A stretch of DNA of 64,000 nt from Streptomyces durocortorensis (GTDB taxonomy: Bacteria > Actinomycetota > Actinomycetes > Streptomycetales > Streptomycetaceae), in NCBI RefSeq assembly GCF_031760065.1, contig NZ_CP134500.1:5642001-5706000 (forward strand), given 5' to 3'. The notes under the pieces were generated by a model that was not told the DNA's origin, made no database searches, and worked only from the letters and a program-made list of their open reading frames with translations. Of the stretch, positions 17,075 through 26,911 are shown piece after piece. Numbering within the stretch: the first letter of the stretch is position 1; every line of letters starts with the position of its first letter. A program made the translations under genes and the position numbers.

Positions 17075-18250
17075 ATGAGCAGCGAGAACCTCCCCCAGAG
17101 CCCTGAGCGCGCCGAGAGCCCTGAGCAGCAGCGCCGCAAGCCCCGCGTGGCTGTCGTGTTCGGCGGCCGCAGCTCCGAACACGGCATCTCGGTCGTCACG
17201 GCCGGCGCCGTCATGAAGGCCATCGACCGGACCAAGTACGACGTCCTGCCGATCGGCATCACGACGGACGGCCGCTGGGCGCTCACCGCGGACGAGCCCG
17301 AACGCATGGCCATCACCGAGCGCAAGGTCCCCGACGTGGCCCAGCTCGCCGAGTCCACCGACGGCACCGTCGTGCTCTCCGTGGACCCCGGCAGCCGCGA
17401 GGTGCTCTACAGCGAACCCGGCTCCGTGCCCAAGGCGCTCGGCGAGGTCGACGTCGTCTTCCCCGTGCTCCACGGCCCGTACGGGGAGGACGGCACCCTT
17501 CAGGGCCTGCTCGAACTCTCCGGTGTGCCCTACGTCGGCGCGGGCGTCCTCGCCTCCGCCGTCGGCCAGGACAAGGAGTACATGAAGCGCGTCTTCCTCT
17601 CCTTCGGGCTGCCGGTCGGACCGTACGAGGTCGTCCGCCCCCGCGAGTGGGACCGCGACCCGGGTGCCGTCCGCAAGCGGATCGTGGAGTTCGCCGGTGA
17701 GCACGGCTGGCCGCTGTTCATCAAGCCCGCGCGCGGCGGTTCGTCCATGGGCATCACCAAGGTCGACGACCTCTCCGGCCTCGACGAGGCGATCGAGGAG
17801 GCCCGCCGCCACGACCCCAAGTTCCTCGTCGAGTCGCTGCTGCGCGGCCGCGAGATCGAGTGCGGGGTGCTGGAGTTCGAGGACGGACCGCGCGCCAGCG
17901 TGCCCGCCGAGATCCCCCCGGTCACCGCGCACGATTTCTACGACTTCGAGGCCAAGTACATCGACTCGGCCGCCGGTCTGGTGCCCGCACCGCTCACCGA
18001 GGAGCAGACCGCCGAGGTGCAGCGGCTCGCCGTCGCCGCCTTCGACGCCACCTCCTGCGAGGGCCTGGTGCGCGCCGACTTCTTCCTCACCGAGGACGGC
18101 ACCTTCGTCATCAACGAGATCAACACCCTGCCGGGCTTCACCCCGATCTCGATGTACCCCCGCATGTGGCAGGAGAGCGGCGTCAGCTACCGGGAACTGG
18201 TCGACCGGCTGATCCAGGCCGCGCTCACCCGCTCCACGGGACTGCGCTGA
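17075..18250 (+). CDS. ddl: D-alanine--D-alanine ligase
   Basis: A 391-residue ATP-grasp enzyme. The N-terminus V-V-F-G-G-R-S-S-E-H-G-I-S near residue 24 is the substrate-binding signature; H-G-P-Y-G-E-D-G-T near 135 and the ATP-grasp E-I-N-T-L-P-G-F-T near 350 follow. It joins two D-alanines for peptidoglycan precursors. The S-x-x-x-Y region expected for D-Ala (not D-Lac) ligases is consistent, as is the housekeeping position next to gpsA. There is no clear ribosome-binding site before ATG 17075, supporting the near-leaderless promoter proposed upstream. Confidence 0.95.
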   Translation: MSSENLPQSPERAESPEQQRRKPRVAVVFGGRSSEHGISVVTAGAVMKAIDRTKYDVLPIGITTDGRWALTADEPERMAITERKVPDVAQLAESTDGTVVLSVDPGSREVLYSEPGSVPKALGEVDVVFPVLHGPYGEDGTLQGLLELSGVPYVGAGVLASAVGQDKEYMKRVFLSFGLPVGPYEVVRPREWDRDPGAVRKRIVEFAGEHGWPLFIKPARGGSSMGITKVDDLSGLDEAIEEARRHDPKFLVESLLRGREIECGVLEFEDGPRASVPAEIPPVTAHDFYDFEAKYIDSAAGLVPAPLTEEQTAEVQRLAVAAFDATSCEGLVRADFFLTEDGTFVINEINTLPGFTPISMYPRMWQESGVSYRELVDRLIQAALTRSTGLR

Positions 18251-18271
18251 GCGACCGCCGGGAACTGTGCG

Positions 18272-18763
18272 TCAGAGCCGGTCCGGGATCGTCCTTTCGA
18301 CCGGACCGGCGAACGCGCTGAGCGGGGTGATGTCGTTGGCGTACTCCTGGGAGAACGTGATCTCGACATACGCCTTGCGGTACGTGGTGGTGAACCGGGG
18401 CCCGGAGCCCTCGGGCTGCTCCAGCATCCAGTTCACCCCGTCCGCCTCGACCGCCTCTGCCTGGGGGTCGTCCATCTTCGCGGGCCGAGGCACGCCGCAG
18501 CGCAGTACGATCGCCCCGTCCCCCCAGCCGGCGGTCAGCTCGGATTCCGGGGAGGGGTCGTTGCGTTCCCGGTCGAGGACGGTCTCCGGCAGCTCTCCGT
18601 CCAGGGCCTTGCAGTACGCGGCGGCCTCCGAAGACGGCGTGGGAACCGTGATCGAGGGCTGCGCGTCGCTGAAGGAACAGCCCGCCGCGGCCAGTGCGAG
18701 CACGGCGGCGGACGGACCGAGGGTGGATATCGAGCGGGGGGACCGGCGGGCGGATGACGTCAC
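18272..18763 (-). CDS. DUF3515 lipoprotein
   Basis: A 163-residue protein from GTG 18763 with a lipoprotein signal: basic start, hydrophobic run and lipobox L-A-A-A-G-C with the lipidated cysteine at residue 29. The rest matches the actinobacterial DUF3515 pattern, including paired cysteines (A-Y-C-K-A-L near 51 and L-R-C-G-V near 89) and W-M-L-E. Probably anchored on the outer face of the membrane; function unknown. It is convergent with ddl and shares the strand with the Lrp-like gene upstream. Confidence 0.82.
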   Translation of the reverse strand: MTSSARRSPRSISTLGPSAAVLALAAAGCSFSDAQPSITVPTPSSEAAAYCKALDGELPETVLDRERNDPSPESELTAGWGDGAIVLRCGVPRPAKMDDPQAEAVEADGVNWMLEQPEGSGPRFTTTYRKAYVEITFSQEYANDITPLSAFAGPVERTIPDRL

Positions 18764-18783
18764 CGGCCCAGCCTAGACGGGGG

Positions 18784-19017
18784 TCAGAGGTGGACGACCG
18801 GGCAGGTCAGGGTTCGTGTGATGCCGTCCACCTGCTGCACCTTGGCGACCACCATGCGGCCGAGTGCATCGACCGTCTCGGCCTGGGCCCGCACGATCAC
18901 GTCGTACGGACCGGTGACGTCCTCTGCCTGGATGACTCCCGGAATACTGGAAATGGTCTCGGCGACGATCGACGCCTTGCCCACCTCGGTCTGGATGAGG
19001 ATGTACGCCTGTACCAC
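18784..19017 (-). CDS. Stand-alone Lrp/AsnC effector (RAM) domain protein
   Basis: A 77-residue protein from GTG 19017 with a perfect GGAGG six bases away. The whole chain (V-Q-A-Y-I-L-I-Q-T-E-V-G start, G-P-Y-D-V-I-V-R near 40) is the ligand-binding RAM domain of Lrp/AsnC regulators, with no helix-turn-helix. Such proteins form oligomeric rings and may bind amino acids or modulate full-length Lrp proteins. Not a truncation: length and start signal are clean. Confidence 0.88.
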   Translation of the reverse strand: MVQAYILIQTEVGKASIVAETISSIPGVIQAEDVTGPYDVIVRAQAETVDALGRMVVAKVQQVDGITRTLTCPVVHL

Positions 19018-19236
19018 GGAACCTCCAGGGCGGCCACGAGGATCATGTGGGGGAAAGGGACGCCACGTTATCGCGTTGCCGAGCGCGACGGGGAGACCTA
19101 CGGGCCGGATGACGTCCACAGCGTGGCGCACAGGACACAGAAGTTGACGTATCTCTTGACGGTACAGACAGCAGTGACGGCTCGCGACCGGGGGCCCGGA
19201 CGGGTGTCCGGGGCGATAAAGGAGAGGTGAGACTCG

Positions 19237-20208
19237 GTGAAGGGAACCGTGGGCGAGTTGGGGGAGTTCGGGCTCATCAGAGAGCTCACGTCCCGGCTCA
19301 CCACCACCCCGGCGGTGCGGCTGGGGCCCGGCGACGACGCCGCGGTCGTGGCAGCTCCCGACCGCAGGGTCGTGGCCAGTACGGACATCCTGCTGGAAGG
19401 GCGGCACTTCCGCCGCGACTGGTCGACGGCGTACGACGTCGGCCGCAAGGCGGCCGCCCAGAACCTCGCCGACATCGCGGCGATGGGAGCCGTGCCCACC
19501 GCGCTGCTCCTCGGCCTGGTCGTCCCGGCCGACCTGCCCGTCACCTGGGCCGCCGAGCTGATGGACGGCCTGCGCGACGAGTGCCAGGTGGCCGGGGCGG
19601 CCGTCGTCGGCGGCGATGTGGTCGGCGGTGACACGATCACCGTCGCCATCACCGCGCTCGGCGACCTGCGCAACCACGAACCGGTCACCCGGGCCGGCGC
19701 CTGCCCCGGGGACGTCGTCGCGGTCACCGGCTGGCTCGGCTGGTCCGCCGCCGGGTACGCAGTGCTCTCCCGCGGCTTCCGCTCGCCCCGCGCCTTCGTC
19801 GAGGCCCACCGCCGCCCCGAACCGCCGTACCACGCGGGCCCGGCGGCCGCCGGACTCGGCGCCACCGCGATGACCGACGTCAGCGACGGGCTGGTAGCGG
19901 ACCTCGGGCACATCGCGGAGGCCAGCAAGGTCCGGATCGATCTGCGCTCCGGCCTCATCGACATCCCCTCACAGATGTCCGACATCGGCCAGGCCGTCGG
20001 CGTCGACCCGCTCCAGTGGGTGCTGACCGGGGGAGAGGACCACGCGATCGTGGCGACCTTCCCGCCCGACGTGAAACTCCCCGCCCGCTGGAAGGTGATC
20101 GGGGAGGTCCTCAACCCCTCCGCCCTGCCCCAGGTCACCGTCGACGGCGCCCCCTGGACCAGCAAGGGCGGCTGGGACCACTTCGGCTCCATCGAGGACA
20201 CCCACTAG
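19237..20208 (+). CDS. thiL: Thiamine-monophosphate kinase
   Basis: A 323-residue protein from GTG 19237 with GGAGAGG nine bases upstream. It shows the PurM-like fold signature: L-G-P-G-D-D-A-A near residue 30, [11 protein letters not shown] near 50, N-L-A-D-I-A-A-M-G near 80 and G-G-D-V-V-G-G near 128. It phosphorylates thiamine monophosphate to the diphosphate cofactor. thiD follows directly, so thiamine functions are paired. I see no TPP riboswitch in front of it. Confidence 0.94.
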   Translation: MKGTVGELGEFGLIRELTSRLTTTPAVRLGPGDDAAVVAAPDRRVVASTDILLEGRHFRRDWSTAYDVGRKAAAQNLADIAAMGAVPTALLLGLVVPADLPVTWAAELMDGLRDECQVAGAAVVGGDVVGGDTITVAITALGDLRNHEPVTRAGACPGDVVAVTGWLGWSAAGYAVLSRGFRSPRAFVEAHRRPEPPYHAGPAAAGLGATAMTDVSDGLVADLGHIAEASKVRIDLRSGLIDIPSQMSDIGQAVGVDPLQWVLTGGEDHAIVATFPPDVKLPARWKVIGEVLNPSALPQVTVDGAPWTSKGGWDHFGSIEDTH

Positions 20209-20246
20209 CCGATCGCGGGTCGGGGGCTCCCGCTAGATTGCTGGGT

Positions 20247-21056
20247 ATGCCCATACGTACCGCTGTACCGCCCCGCGTGCTCACCGTCGCCGGATCCGAC
20301 TCCGGCGGCGGTGCGGGCATCCAGGCCGACCTGAAGACCATGCTGGCCCTCGGCGTGCACGGCATGAGTGTGCTCACCGCCGTCACCGCACAGAACTCCC
20401 TCGGCGTCCAGGGCGCGTGGGAGCTTCCGGTGGACGCCGTACGCGCCCAGTACCGCAGCGTCGTCGACGACATCGGCGTCCAGGCCGTGAAGACCGGGAT
20501 GCTCGCCTCGGCCGTCCTCGTCGAGACCGTCGCCGAACTCCTCGCCACCACCGACGCCCCCGTCGTCGTGGACCCCGTCGGCGTCTCCAAGCACGGGGAC
20601 GCGCTGCTCGCCGCCGAAGCCCTCGACTCCGTACGGCGGAAGCTGCTGCCCCTCGCCACCGTCGCCACCCCCAACCTCGACGAGGTGGCCCAGCTCACCG
20701 GGGTGCAGGTCACCGACGAGAGCGGAATGAGCCGGGCCGCCGAGGAGATCCTCGGCTTCGGGCCGCGCTGGGTGGTCATCAAGGGCGGCCATCTGCCCGG
20801 CGAGGCGGTGGACCTGCTCACCGACGGAAGCGCGGAACACTGGCTGCGCGCCCCCCGGCACGACAACCGCCACACCCACGGCACCGGCTGCACCCTGGCC
20901 TCAGCCATCGCCTCCGGGCTCGCACTCGGTCAGGACGTGCCCACGGCCGTACGGGGCGCGAAGACGTACGTCACCGGCGCGATCGAGGCCGGGTTCCCGC
21001 TGGGCGGCGGCATCGGCCCGGTCGACCACGGCTGGCTGACCCGCCCGGCCTCCTGA
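20247..21056 (+). CDS. thiD: Hydroxymethylpyrimidine/phosphomethylpyrimidine kinase
   Basis: A 269-residue ribokinase-fold enzyme. The start [17 protein letters not shown] near residue 12 and the C-terminal [11 protein letters not shown] (with the anion hole and catalytic aspartate region) are diagnostic. It phosphorylates HMP and HMP-P in thiamine pyrimidine synthesis. The ATG has no ribosome-binding site; TAGATT ends exactly seven bases before it, so it is probably translated from a leaderless mRNA independent of thiL. Confidence 0.94.
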   Translation: MPIRTAVPPRVLTVAGSDSGGGAGIQADLKTMLALGVHGMSVLTAVTAQNSLGVQGAWELPVDAVRAQYRSVVDDIGVQAVKTGMLASAVLVETVAELLATTDAPVVVDPVGVSKHGDALLAAEALDSVRRKLLPLATVATPNLDEVAQLTGVQVTDESGMSRAAEEILGFGPRWVVIKGGHLPGEAVDLLTDGSAEHWLRAPRHDNRHTHGTGCTLASAIASGLALGQDVPTAVRGAKTYVTGAIEAGFPLGGGIGPVDHGWLTRPAS

Positions 21057-21085
21057 CCCACCCCGACAAGCCGCCTGAGCACAGC

Positions 21086-21119
21086 AAAAAGCCGGTCCAC
21101 CGAGGTGGACCGGCTTTTT
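21086..21119. terminator. Bidirectional terminator between thiD and rpmB
   Basis: A 16-base-pair stem (21086-21101 with 21104-21119) flanked by A5 on the left and T5 on the right, so it has a T-tract in both orientations. It lies between convergent genes. Confidence 0.92.
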
Positions 21120-21152
21120 GGGCAACCGGAAGGCTGCGCTACGACGGGAACG

Positions 21153-21338
21153 TCAGCGCGCGACCTTGCCGGCCTTGATGCACGAGGTGCAGACGTTGAG
21201 CCGCTTCGGCGTCCGACCGACCACGGCACGCACGCGCTGGATGTTGGGGTTCCAGCGACGGGACGTACGGCGGTGCGAGTGCGAAATGTTGTTGCCGAAG
21301 CTCGGCCCCTTGCCGCAAACGTCGCAGTTGGCAGCCAC
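21153..21338 (-). CDS. rpmB: 50S ribosomal protein bL28, zinc-binding form
   Basis: A 61-residue protein from GTG 21338 with GGAG seven bases upstream. It carries two cysteine pairs (C-D-V-C near residue 5 and C-T-S-C near 50), making it the zinc-containing C+ paralogue. Streptomyces usually also encode a cysteine-free copy in a Zur-regulated cluster; that is family knowledge and not visible here. Two palindromes lie in its upstream region. Confidence 0.95.
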   Translation of the reverse strand: MAANCDVCGKGPSFGNNISHSHRRTSRRWNPNIQRVRAVVGRTPKRLNVCTSCIKAGKVAR

Positions 21339-21376
21339 GGGTCACTCCAAAGACTTCAGATGCACTTACAGTGAAA

Positions 21377-21403
21377 TCCGGCGCGCCGGAATCAGTTGAC
21401 TGA
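21377..21403. promoter_or_regulatory. Two palindromes upstream of rpmB
   Basis: TCCGGCGCGCCGGA (21377-21390) is a perfect 14-base palindrome, and TCAGT-TG-ACTGA (21392-21403) a second perfect dyad directly beside it. They lie 39-65 bases upstream of the rpmB start and may be binding sites. Confidence 0.4.
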
Positions 21404-21594
21404 AGTGGCGGTACCGGAGGAATGGCCCGACTCTCATCGGGCAACCGGAGCAGCATACAACGCCTGCTTCGGAGATACGAAACTACCACGGGTTCACCCG
21501 CCCCCGCCCCGCCCCCTGTCCCTGCCGGTGCCCGGGCAGGCGGGCTAACCTGCGGTTCAGCCCGTAGCCACGGCCGCTTCAAGGAGGACCATCG

Positions 21595-23298
21595 GTGCCG
21601 CAGCTCCCCGACGACCTGGATGCCGTCGCGGTGCGCACCTGGTGCTCGCTGGCCCTGGAGGCCCTGGGCCGGGAGCGCGCGGAGATCGACGCGATCAACG
21701 TCTACCCCGTCGCCGACGGTGACACCGGCACCAACCTCTACCTGACCGTCGAGTCCGCCGCCGCCGCCGTCGAGGCGGTGTTCGCCGCCCACGAGACCGG
21801 CACCACCGTGCCCGCCACCGCCGACGCCGTACGCGCCATGGCGCACGGCGCCCTGATCGGCGCCCGCGGGAACTCCGGCACGATCCTGGCCCAGCTGCTG
21901 CGCGGCATGGCCGGGGTGCTCGCGGAGGGCGGCGACCCGGACCGGCTGCGCCTCGCCCTGGTCCGGGCCGATGCCGCCGCCCGCCAGGCCGTCGCCCACC
22001 CGGTGGAGGGCACCGTGCTCACCGTCGCCTCGGCGGCCGCCGAGGCGGCCCAGGGAGCGGAGCCGGAGCTGTGCGCCGTGGTGAACGCCGCCTACGAGGG
22101 GGCGCGCGAGGCGCTCGCTAAGACCCCCGGCCAGCTCGCCGTGCTCGGCCGGGCCGGGGTCGTGGACGCCGGAGGGCGGGGGCTGGTCGCGGTCCTGGGC
22201 GCCCTGGTGGAGGCGGTGACCGGGCAGGCTCCCGTACGGGGACCTCGCACCGGAGCCGGCAGGGCGGCCGCTCCCGTGGACGGCGGGTCGGTCGTGGGGC
22301 TCCCGGTGGGGGGCGTTCCGGTGGCTTCCGGAGCTGGTCATGTGCCCGACAGCGCCGAGGACTGCCCGCAGGAGGGGGAGGGCGGGCCCGCGTTCGAGGT
22401 GATCTACCTCCTGGAGGCCCGAGACGAGCAGGTGGCCCGGCTGCGCACCCGGCTCGACGCCCTCGGCGACTCCCTGGTCGTGGTGGGCGGCGACGGGCTC
22501 TGGCACGTCCACGTCCATGTCGACGACGCCGGGGCCGCCGTCGAGGCGGGCGTCGAGGCCGGGCGGCCCTACCGGATCCGGATCACCCACTTCGCCACCG
22601 AGAGCGGCCACGACGCGCGCACCCCGACCGAGCCCGCCCAGCGCGCCGTCGTCGTCGTGGTCCCCGGCGACGGACTGGCCGGACTCTGCACCGAGGCCGG
22701 CGCCACCACCGTGATCGCCCGCCCCGGCGAACCGCCCGCCAGCGGCGAACTGGTCGACGCCATCCGCCGGGCCCACGCGCGTGAGGTGGTGCTGCTGCCC
22801 AACGACGCGGCCCTGCGCCACACCGCGGCCGCCGCCGCCGAGCAGGCCAGGACCGAGGGGGTCCGGGTCGCCCTGGTCCCCACCCGGGCCGCCGTCCAGG
22901 GCCTGGCCGCCCTCGCCGTCCACGAGCCGGACCGGGGCTTCGACGAGGACGTGGTCGCCATGACCTCGGCCGCGGGCGCCACCCGCTACGCCGAACTGGC
23001 CGTCGCCGAGCGCCAGTCGTGGACCATGGCGGGCGTCTGCCAGGCCGGGGACATCCTCGGGCTGATCGACGGGGACGTGGCAGTGATCGGCGCCGACGTC
23101 CCGGCCACCGCCCGCACCGTGCTCGACCGGATGCTGGCGGCGGGCGGCGAGCTGGTCACCCTCGTCCTCGGCGAGGACGTTCCGGACGCGCTCGCCGACG
23201 CGCTGGCGGAGCACGTACGCGAGGGCCATCTCGCCGTGGACACGGTCGTCTACCGGGGCGGCCACCAGCGGGCGCCGCTCCTGATCGGCGTCGAGTAG
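21595..23298 (+). CDS. DAK2/DegV-domain protein, FakA (YloV)-like
   Basis: A 567-residue protein from GTG 21595 with AGGAGG six bases upstream. The N-terminal ~200 residues are a DhaL/DAK2 kinase domain, with metal-nucleotide motif P-V-A-D-G-D-T-G-T-N near residue 40 and G-A-R-G-N-S-G-T-I near 95. A variable Gly-rich linker (about 210-260) leads to a middle domain with H-V-H-V-H and a C-terminal DegV-like part. In Firmicutes such a protein (FakA) phosphorylates fatty acids bound to FakB; a role in Streptomyces is inferred. It lies between rpmB and recG, the usual neighbour. Confidence 0.88.
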   Translation: MPQLPDDLDAVAVRTWCSLALEALGRERAEIDAINVYPVADGDTGTNLYLTVESAAAAVEAVFAAHETGTTVPATADAVRAMAHGALIGARGNSGTILAQLLRGMAGVLAEGGDPDRLRLALVRADAAARQAVAHPVEGTVLTVASAAAEAAQGAEPELCAVVNAAYEGAREALAKTPGQLAVLGRAGVVDAGGRGLVAVLGALVEAVTGQAPVRGPRTGAGRAAAPVDGGSVVGLPVGGVPVASGAGHVPDSAEDCPQEGEGGPAFEVIYLLEARDEQVARLRTRLDALGDSLVVVGGDGLWHVHVHVDDAGAAVEAGVEAGRPYRIRITHFATESGHDARTPTEPAQRAVVVVVPGDGLAGLCTEAGATTVIARPGEPPASGELVDAIRRAHAREVVLLPNDAALRHTAAAAAEQARTEGVRVALVPTRAAVQGLAALAVHEPDRGFDEDVVAMTSAAGATRYAELAVAERQSWTMAGVCQAGDILGLIDGDVAVIGADVPATARTVLDRMLAAGGELVTLVLGEDVPDALADALAEHVREGHLAVDTVVYRGGHQRAPLLIGVE

Positions 23299-23355
23299 TC
23301 CCGTATCCGCTTCGCGGCCGCGCCCGGCGGACAGCTGTCAGTGCCGTGGTGTGCA

Positions 23356-25578
23356 ATGGATCGCGTGTCCTCGTTCGATGAACCCCTCAAGAAGCTGCTC
23401 GGCGGAGCCACCGCGAAGGTGATGGCCGAACACCTCGACCTGCACACGGTCGGTGATCTGCTGCACCACTACCCGCGGCGGTACGAGGAGCGCGGCAAGC
23501 TGACCGCGCTGGCCGACCTCCCGCTGGACGAGCACGTCACGGTCGTCGCCCAGGTCGCCGACGCCCGCATCCTGATGTTCAACAACGGCCGGGGCAAACG
23601 CCTGGAAGTCACCCTGACCGACGGCAGCGGCCGCCTCCAGCTGGTCTTCTTCGGCCACGGCGTCCACAAGCCGCACAAGGAGCTGCTCCCGGGCCGCCAG
23701 GCGATGTTCGCGGGCAAGGTCTCCGTCTTCAACCGCAAGATGCAGCTGGCCCACCCCACGTACCAGCTGCTCGACGCCTCCGACGCCGACGAGGCGACCG
23801 AGGCCGTGGACGCCTTCGCCGGTCGGCTGCTGCCGATCTACCCCGCCTGCAAGCAGCTCGACTCCTGGCGGATCGCCAAGGCCGTGGACGCCGTGCTGCC
23901 CAGCGCGCGGGACGCCGTGGACCCGCTGCCCGACTCCCTGCGCGAGGGCCGTGGCTTCACCCCGCTGCCCGAGGCTCTGCTGAAGGTGCACCGCCCGCAG
24001 ACCAAGGCGGACATCGAGGACGCCAGGGCCCGCCTCAAATGGGACGAGGCGTTCGTCCTCCAGGTCGCGCTGGCCCGCCGCCGCTACGCCGACACCCAAC
24101 TCCCCGCCGTCGCCCGCCGCCCCGTCGCGGACGGCCTGCTCGACGCCTTCGACGCCAAGCTGCCCTTCACCCTCACCGAGGGCCAGCAGAAGGTCAGCAA
24201 GGAGATCTTCGACGACCTGGCCACCGAACACCCGATGCACCGGCTCCTCCAGGGCGAGGTGGGAAGCGGGAAGACGATGGTGGCCCTGCGCGCCATGCTC
24301 ACCGTCGTCGACGCGGGCGGCCAGGCCGCGATGCTCGCCCCCACCGAGGTCCTGGCACAGCAGCACCACCGCTCGATCACCGAGATGATGGGCGAGCTGG
24401 CCGAGGGGGGAATGCTGGGCGGCTCGGACCGGGGGACCAAGGTCGTCCTGCTCACCGGCTCCATGGGCATGGCCGCCCGCCGGCAGGCCCTGCTCGACCT
24501 GGTCACCGGCGAGGCCGGGATCGTCATCGGCACCCACGCCCTGATCGAGGACAAGGTCCAGTTCCACGACCTGGGACTGGTGGTGGTGGACGAACAGCAC
24601 CGCTTCGGCGTCGAACAGCGGGACGCCCTGCGCTCCAAGGGAAAGCAGCCGCCCCACCTCCTCGTCATGACCGCCACCCCCATCCCCCGTACGGTCGCGA
24701 TGACGGTCTTCGGCGATCTGGAGACCTCCGTCCTTGACCAGCTCCCGGCCGGACGCTCCCCGATCGCCAGCCATGTCGTCCCCGCCAAGGACAAGCCCCA
24801 CTTCCTCAGCCGCGCCTGGGAACGCGTCCGCGAGGAGGTGGGACACGGCCACCAGGCGTACGTGGTCTGCCCCCGCATCGGCGACGAAGCCGAGGAGGCG
24901 GAGGGGAAGGGCGTGAAGAAGGCGAAGGCCAAGAAGGCGGCGCCCGAGGCGGACGGGGACAAGCGGCCGCCGCTCGCCGTCCTGGAGATCGCCGAGCAGC
25001 TGCGCACGGGCGCGCTGGCCGGGCTGGGCGTCGAGGTGCTGCACGGGCGGATGCCGCCCGACGAGAAGGACGACGTCATGCGCCGGTTCGCCGCCGGTGC
25101 CGTGGACGTCCTGGTCGCCACCACGGTCATCGAGGTCGGGGTCAACGTCCCCAACGCCACCGCCATGGTGATCATGGATGCCGACCGCTTCGGCGTCTCC
25201 CAGCTCCACCAGCTCCGCGGCCGCGTCGGCCGTGGCTCGGCGCCCGGGCTCTGTCTGCTGGTCAGCGAGGCCCACGAGGCGAGCCCCGCCCGCGCCCGCC
25301 TCTCGGCCGTCGCCGCCACCCTCGACGGCTTCGAGCTCTCCCGCATCGACCTGGAACAGCGCCGCGAGGGCGATGTGCTGGGCCAGGCCCAGTCCGGGGT
25401 GCGCTCCTCGCTGCGGATGCTCACCGTCATCGACGACGAGGAGGTCATCGCCGCCGCCCGTGAGGAGGCCGTCGCGATCGTCGCCGCCGACCCGGAGCTG
25501 GAGCGGCTGCCGGAGCTGCGCACCGCCCTGGCCGCCCTCCTGGACAAGGACCGCGAGGAGTATCTCGACAAGGGGTGA
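23356..25578 (+). CDS. recG: ATP-dependent DNA helicase RecG
   Basis: A 740-residue helicase; start ATG 23356 (M-D-R-V-S-S) fits homologues better than the in-frame GTG at 23341. The N-terminal wedge/OB domain spans about 1-200. Helicase motifs: Walker A G-E-V-G-S-G-K-T near 300, D-E-Q-H near 411 (motif II), T-A-T-P-I-P-R-T near 440 (motif III) and Q-L-R-G-R-V-G-R near 620 (motif VI). RecG reverses stalled replication forks and acts on branched DNA. An acidic-lysine insert near 515-535 (K-K-A-K-A-K-K-A) is a local variation. Confidence 0.96.
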   Translation: MDRVSSFDEPLKKLLGGATAKVMAEHLDLHTVGDLLHHYPRRYEERGKLTALADLPLDEHVTVVAQVADARILMFNNGRGKRLEVTLTDGSGRLQLVFFGHGVHKPHKELLPGRQAMFAGKVSVFNRKMQLAHPTYQLLDASDADEATEAVDAFAGRLLPIYPACKQLDSWRIAKAVDAVLPSARDAVDPLPDSLREGRGFTPLPEALLKVHRPQTKADIEDARARLKWDEAFVLQVALARRRYADTQLPAVARRPVADGLLDAFDAKLPFTLTEGQQKVSKEIFDDLATEHPMHRLLQGEVGSGKTMVALRAMLTVVDAGGQAAMLAPTEVLAQQHHRSITEMMGELAEGGMLGGSDRGTKVVLLTGSMGMAARRQALLDLVTGEAGIVIGTHALIEDKVQFHDLGLVVVDEQHRFGVEQRDALRSKGKQPPHLLVMTATPIPRTVAMTVFGDLETSVLDQLPAGRSPIASHVVPAKDKPHFLSRAWERVREEVGHGHQAYVVCPRIGDEAEEAEGKGVKKAKAKKAAPEADGDKRPPLAVLEIAEQLRTGALAGLGVEVLHGRMPPDEKDDVMRRFAAGAVDVLVATTVIEVGVNVPNATAMVIMDADRFGVSQLHQLRGRVGRGSAPGLCLLVSEAHEASPARARLSAVAATLDGFELSRIDLEQRREGDVLGQAQSGVRSSLRMLTVIDDEEVIAAAREEAVAIVAADPELERLPELRTALAALLDKDREEYLDKG

Positions 25579-25704
25579 GAGCGCGGGGGATGTCCTGCCG
25601 ACCGGGCCGGTGCGGGCCGTACGCCATATCGTGGACGCACGGCACGCGCCCACCGCGCGCCGTCGGCCCCCGCACCCGCCCACGACCCCGAGGACCCGAC
25701 ACTC

Positions 25705-26289
25705 ATGACCCGCGTGATCGCCGGCTCGGCCGGCGGACGCCGCCTGGCCGTCCCGCCCGGCACCGGCACCCGCCCCACATCCGACCGTGCGCGCGAGGGC
25801 CTGTTCTCCACCTGGCAGGCGCTGCTCGGCACCCTGGAGGGGACCAGGGTCGCCGATCTGTACGCCGGATCCGGCGCCGTCGGCCTCGAAGCGCTCTCCC
25901 GGGGAGCGGCCCACGCCCTCCTCGTCGAGGCCGACCAGAAGGCGGCCCGCACCGTCCGCGACAACGTCCGCACGCTCGGCCTGCCCGGAGCCGAGGTACG
26001 TACCGGCAAAGCCGAACAGATCGTGACAGGACCGGCGCCCGCCGACCCGTACGACATCGTCTTCCTGGACCCGCCGTACGCCGTCACCGATGACGATCTT
26101 CGCGAGATCCTGCTCACACTCCGTGCTCAGGGGTGGCTCACCGGCGATGCGCTCGTCACCGTGGAACGCAGCACCCGGGGCGGAGAATTCGGCTGGCCCG
26201 CCGGATTCGAGCCACTGCGGGCCCGTCGCTACGGCGAGGGAACGCTTTGGTACGGTCGCGCCGCCGCTACGTGCGAAGACGCACGATGA
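25705..26289 (+). CDS. rsmD: 16S rRNA (guanine966-N2)-methyltransferase
   Basis: A 194-residue protein. [12 protein letters not shown] at the start and [12 protein letters not shown] (SAM site, near residue 50) are typical of RsmD, and the catalytic motif F-L-D-P-P-Y lies near 118. It methylates G966 of 16S rRNA on the assembling small subunit. coaD follows closely, the common bacterial rsmD-coaD pairing. Confidence 0.94.
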   Translation: MTRVIAGSAGGRRLAVPPGTGTRPTSDRAREGLFSTWQALLGTLEGTRVADLYAGSGAVGLEALSRGAAHALLVEADQKAARTVRDNVRTLGLPGAEVRTGKAEQIVTGPAPADPYDIVFLDPPYAVTDDDLREILLTLRAQGWLTGDALVTVERSTRGGEFGWPAGFEPLRARRYGEGTLWYGRAAATCEDAR

Positions 26290-26315
26290 CCGGACCGGAG
26301 AGCGAGGGAATCACT

Positions 26316-26795
26316 GTGCGCCGCGCCGTCTGTCCGGGGTCTTTCGACCCCATCACCAACGGACATCTCGACATCATTGGCCGAGCCTCGAAGCTGTACG
26401 ACGTGGTGCACGTCGCGGTGATGATCAACCAGTCCAAGAAGGGGCTGTTCACCGTGGACGAGCGGATCGAGCTGATCCGCGAGGTCACCGCCGACTTCGG
26501 CAACGTCGAGGTGGAGTCCTTCCACGGCCTGCTGGTCGACTTCTGCAAGCAGCGGGAGATCCCTGCGATCGTGAAGGGCCTGCGGGCCGTCAGCGACTTC
26601 GACTACGAGCTCCAGATGGCCCAGATGAACAACGGCCTCTCGGGCGTCGAGACCCTCTTCGTGCCGACCAACCCGACGTACAGCTTCCTGTCGTCCTCGC
26701 TGGTCAAGGAGGTCGCGACCTGGGGCGGTGACGTCTCCCACCTGCTGCCGCCCACGGTCCACGAAGCGCTCATGGAGCGCCTGGGCGAACAGTGA
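26316..26795 (+). CDS. coaD: Phosphopantetheine adenylyltransferase
   Basis: A 159-residue protein from GTG 26316, with GAGGGA six to seven bases upstream; this start gives the usual length. An in-frame ATG at 26286 overlapping the rsmD stop would add ten residues. The nucleotidyltransferase signature [10 protein letters not shown] near residue 8 and the [12 protein letters not shown] motif near 87 identify it. It makes dephospho-CoA from phosphopantetheine and ATP. Confidence 0.97.
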   Translation: MRRAVCPGSFDPITNGHLDIIGRASKLYDVVHVAVMINQSKKGLFTVDERIELIREVTADFGNVEVESFHGLLVDFCKQREIPAIVKGLRAVSDFDYELQMAQMNNGLSGVETLFVPTNPTYSFLSSSLVKEVATWGGDVSHLLPPTVHEALMERLGEQ

Positions 26796-26911
26796 ATCGC
26801 TGACGGCCCGTCACGAGGTGTCGGGCGGCGGCCGACTGGCCTTACAGTCGTCCCGTCCGTCTCCAACAGAACAGCGGCTCCAGCGGAGCGGCAGAGAGTG
26901 GCGAGCACACG

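Noticed and set aside
19018..20250. TPP riboswitch in front of thiL or thiD
   Set aside because: The conserved THI-box segments were looked for by eye and not found; thiD appears leaderless.
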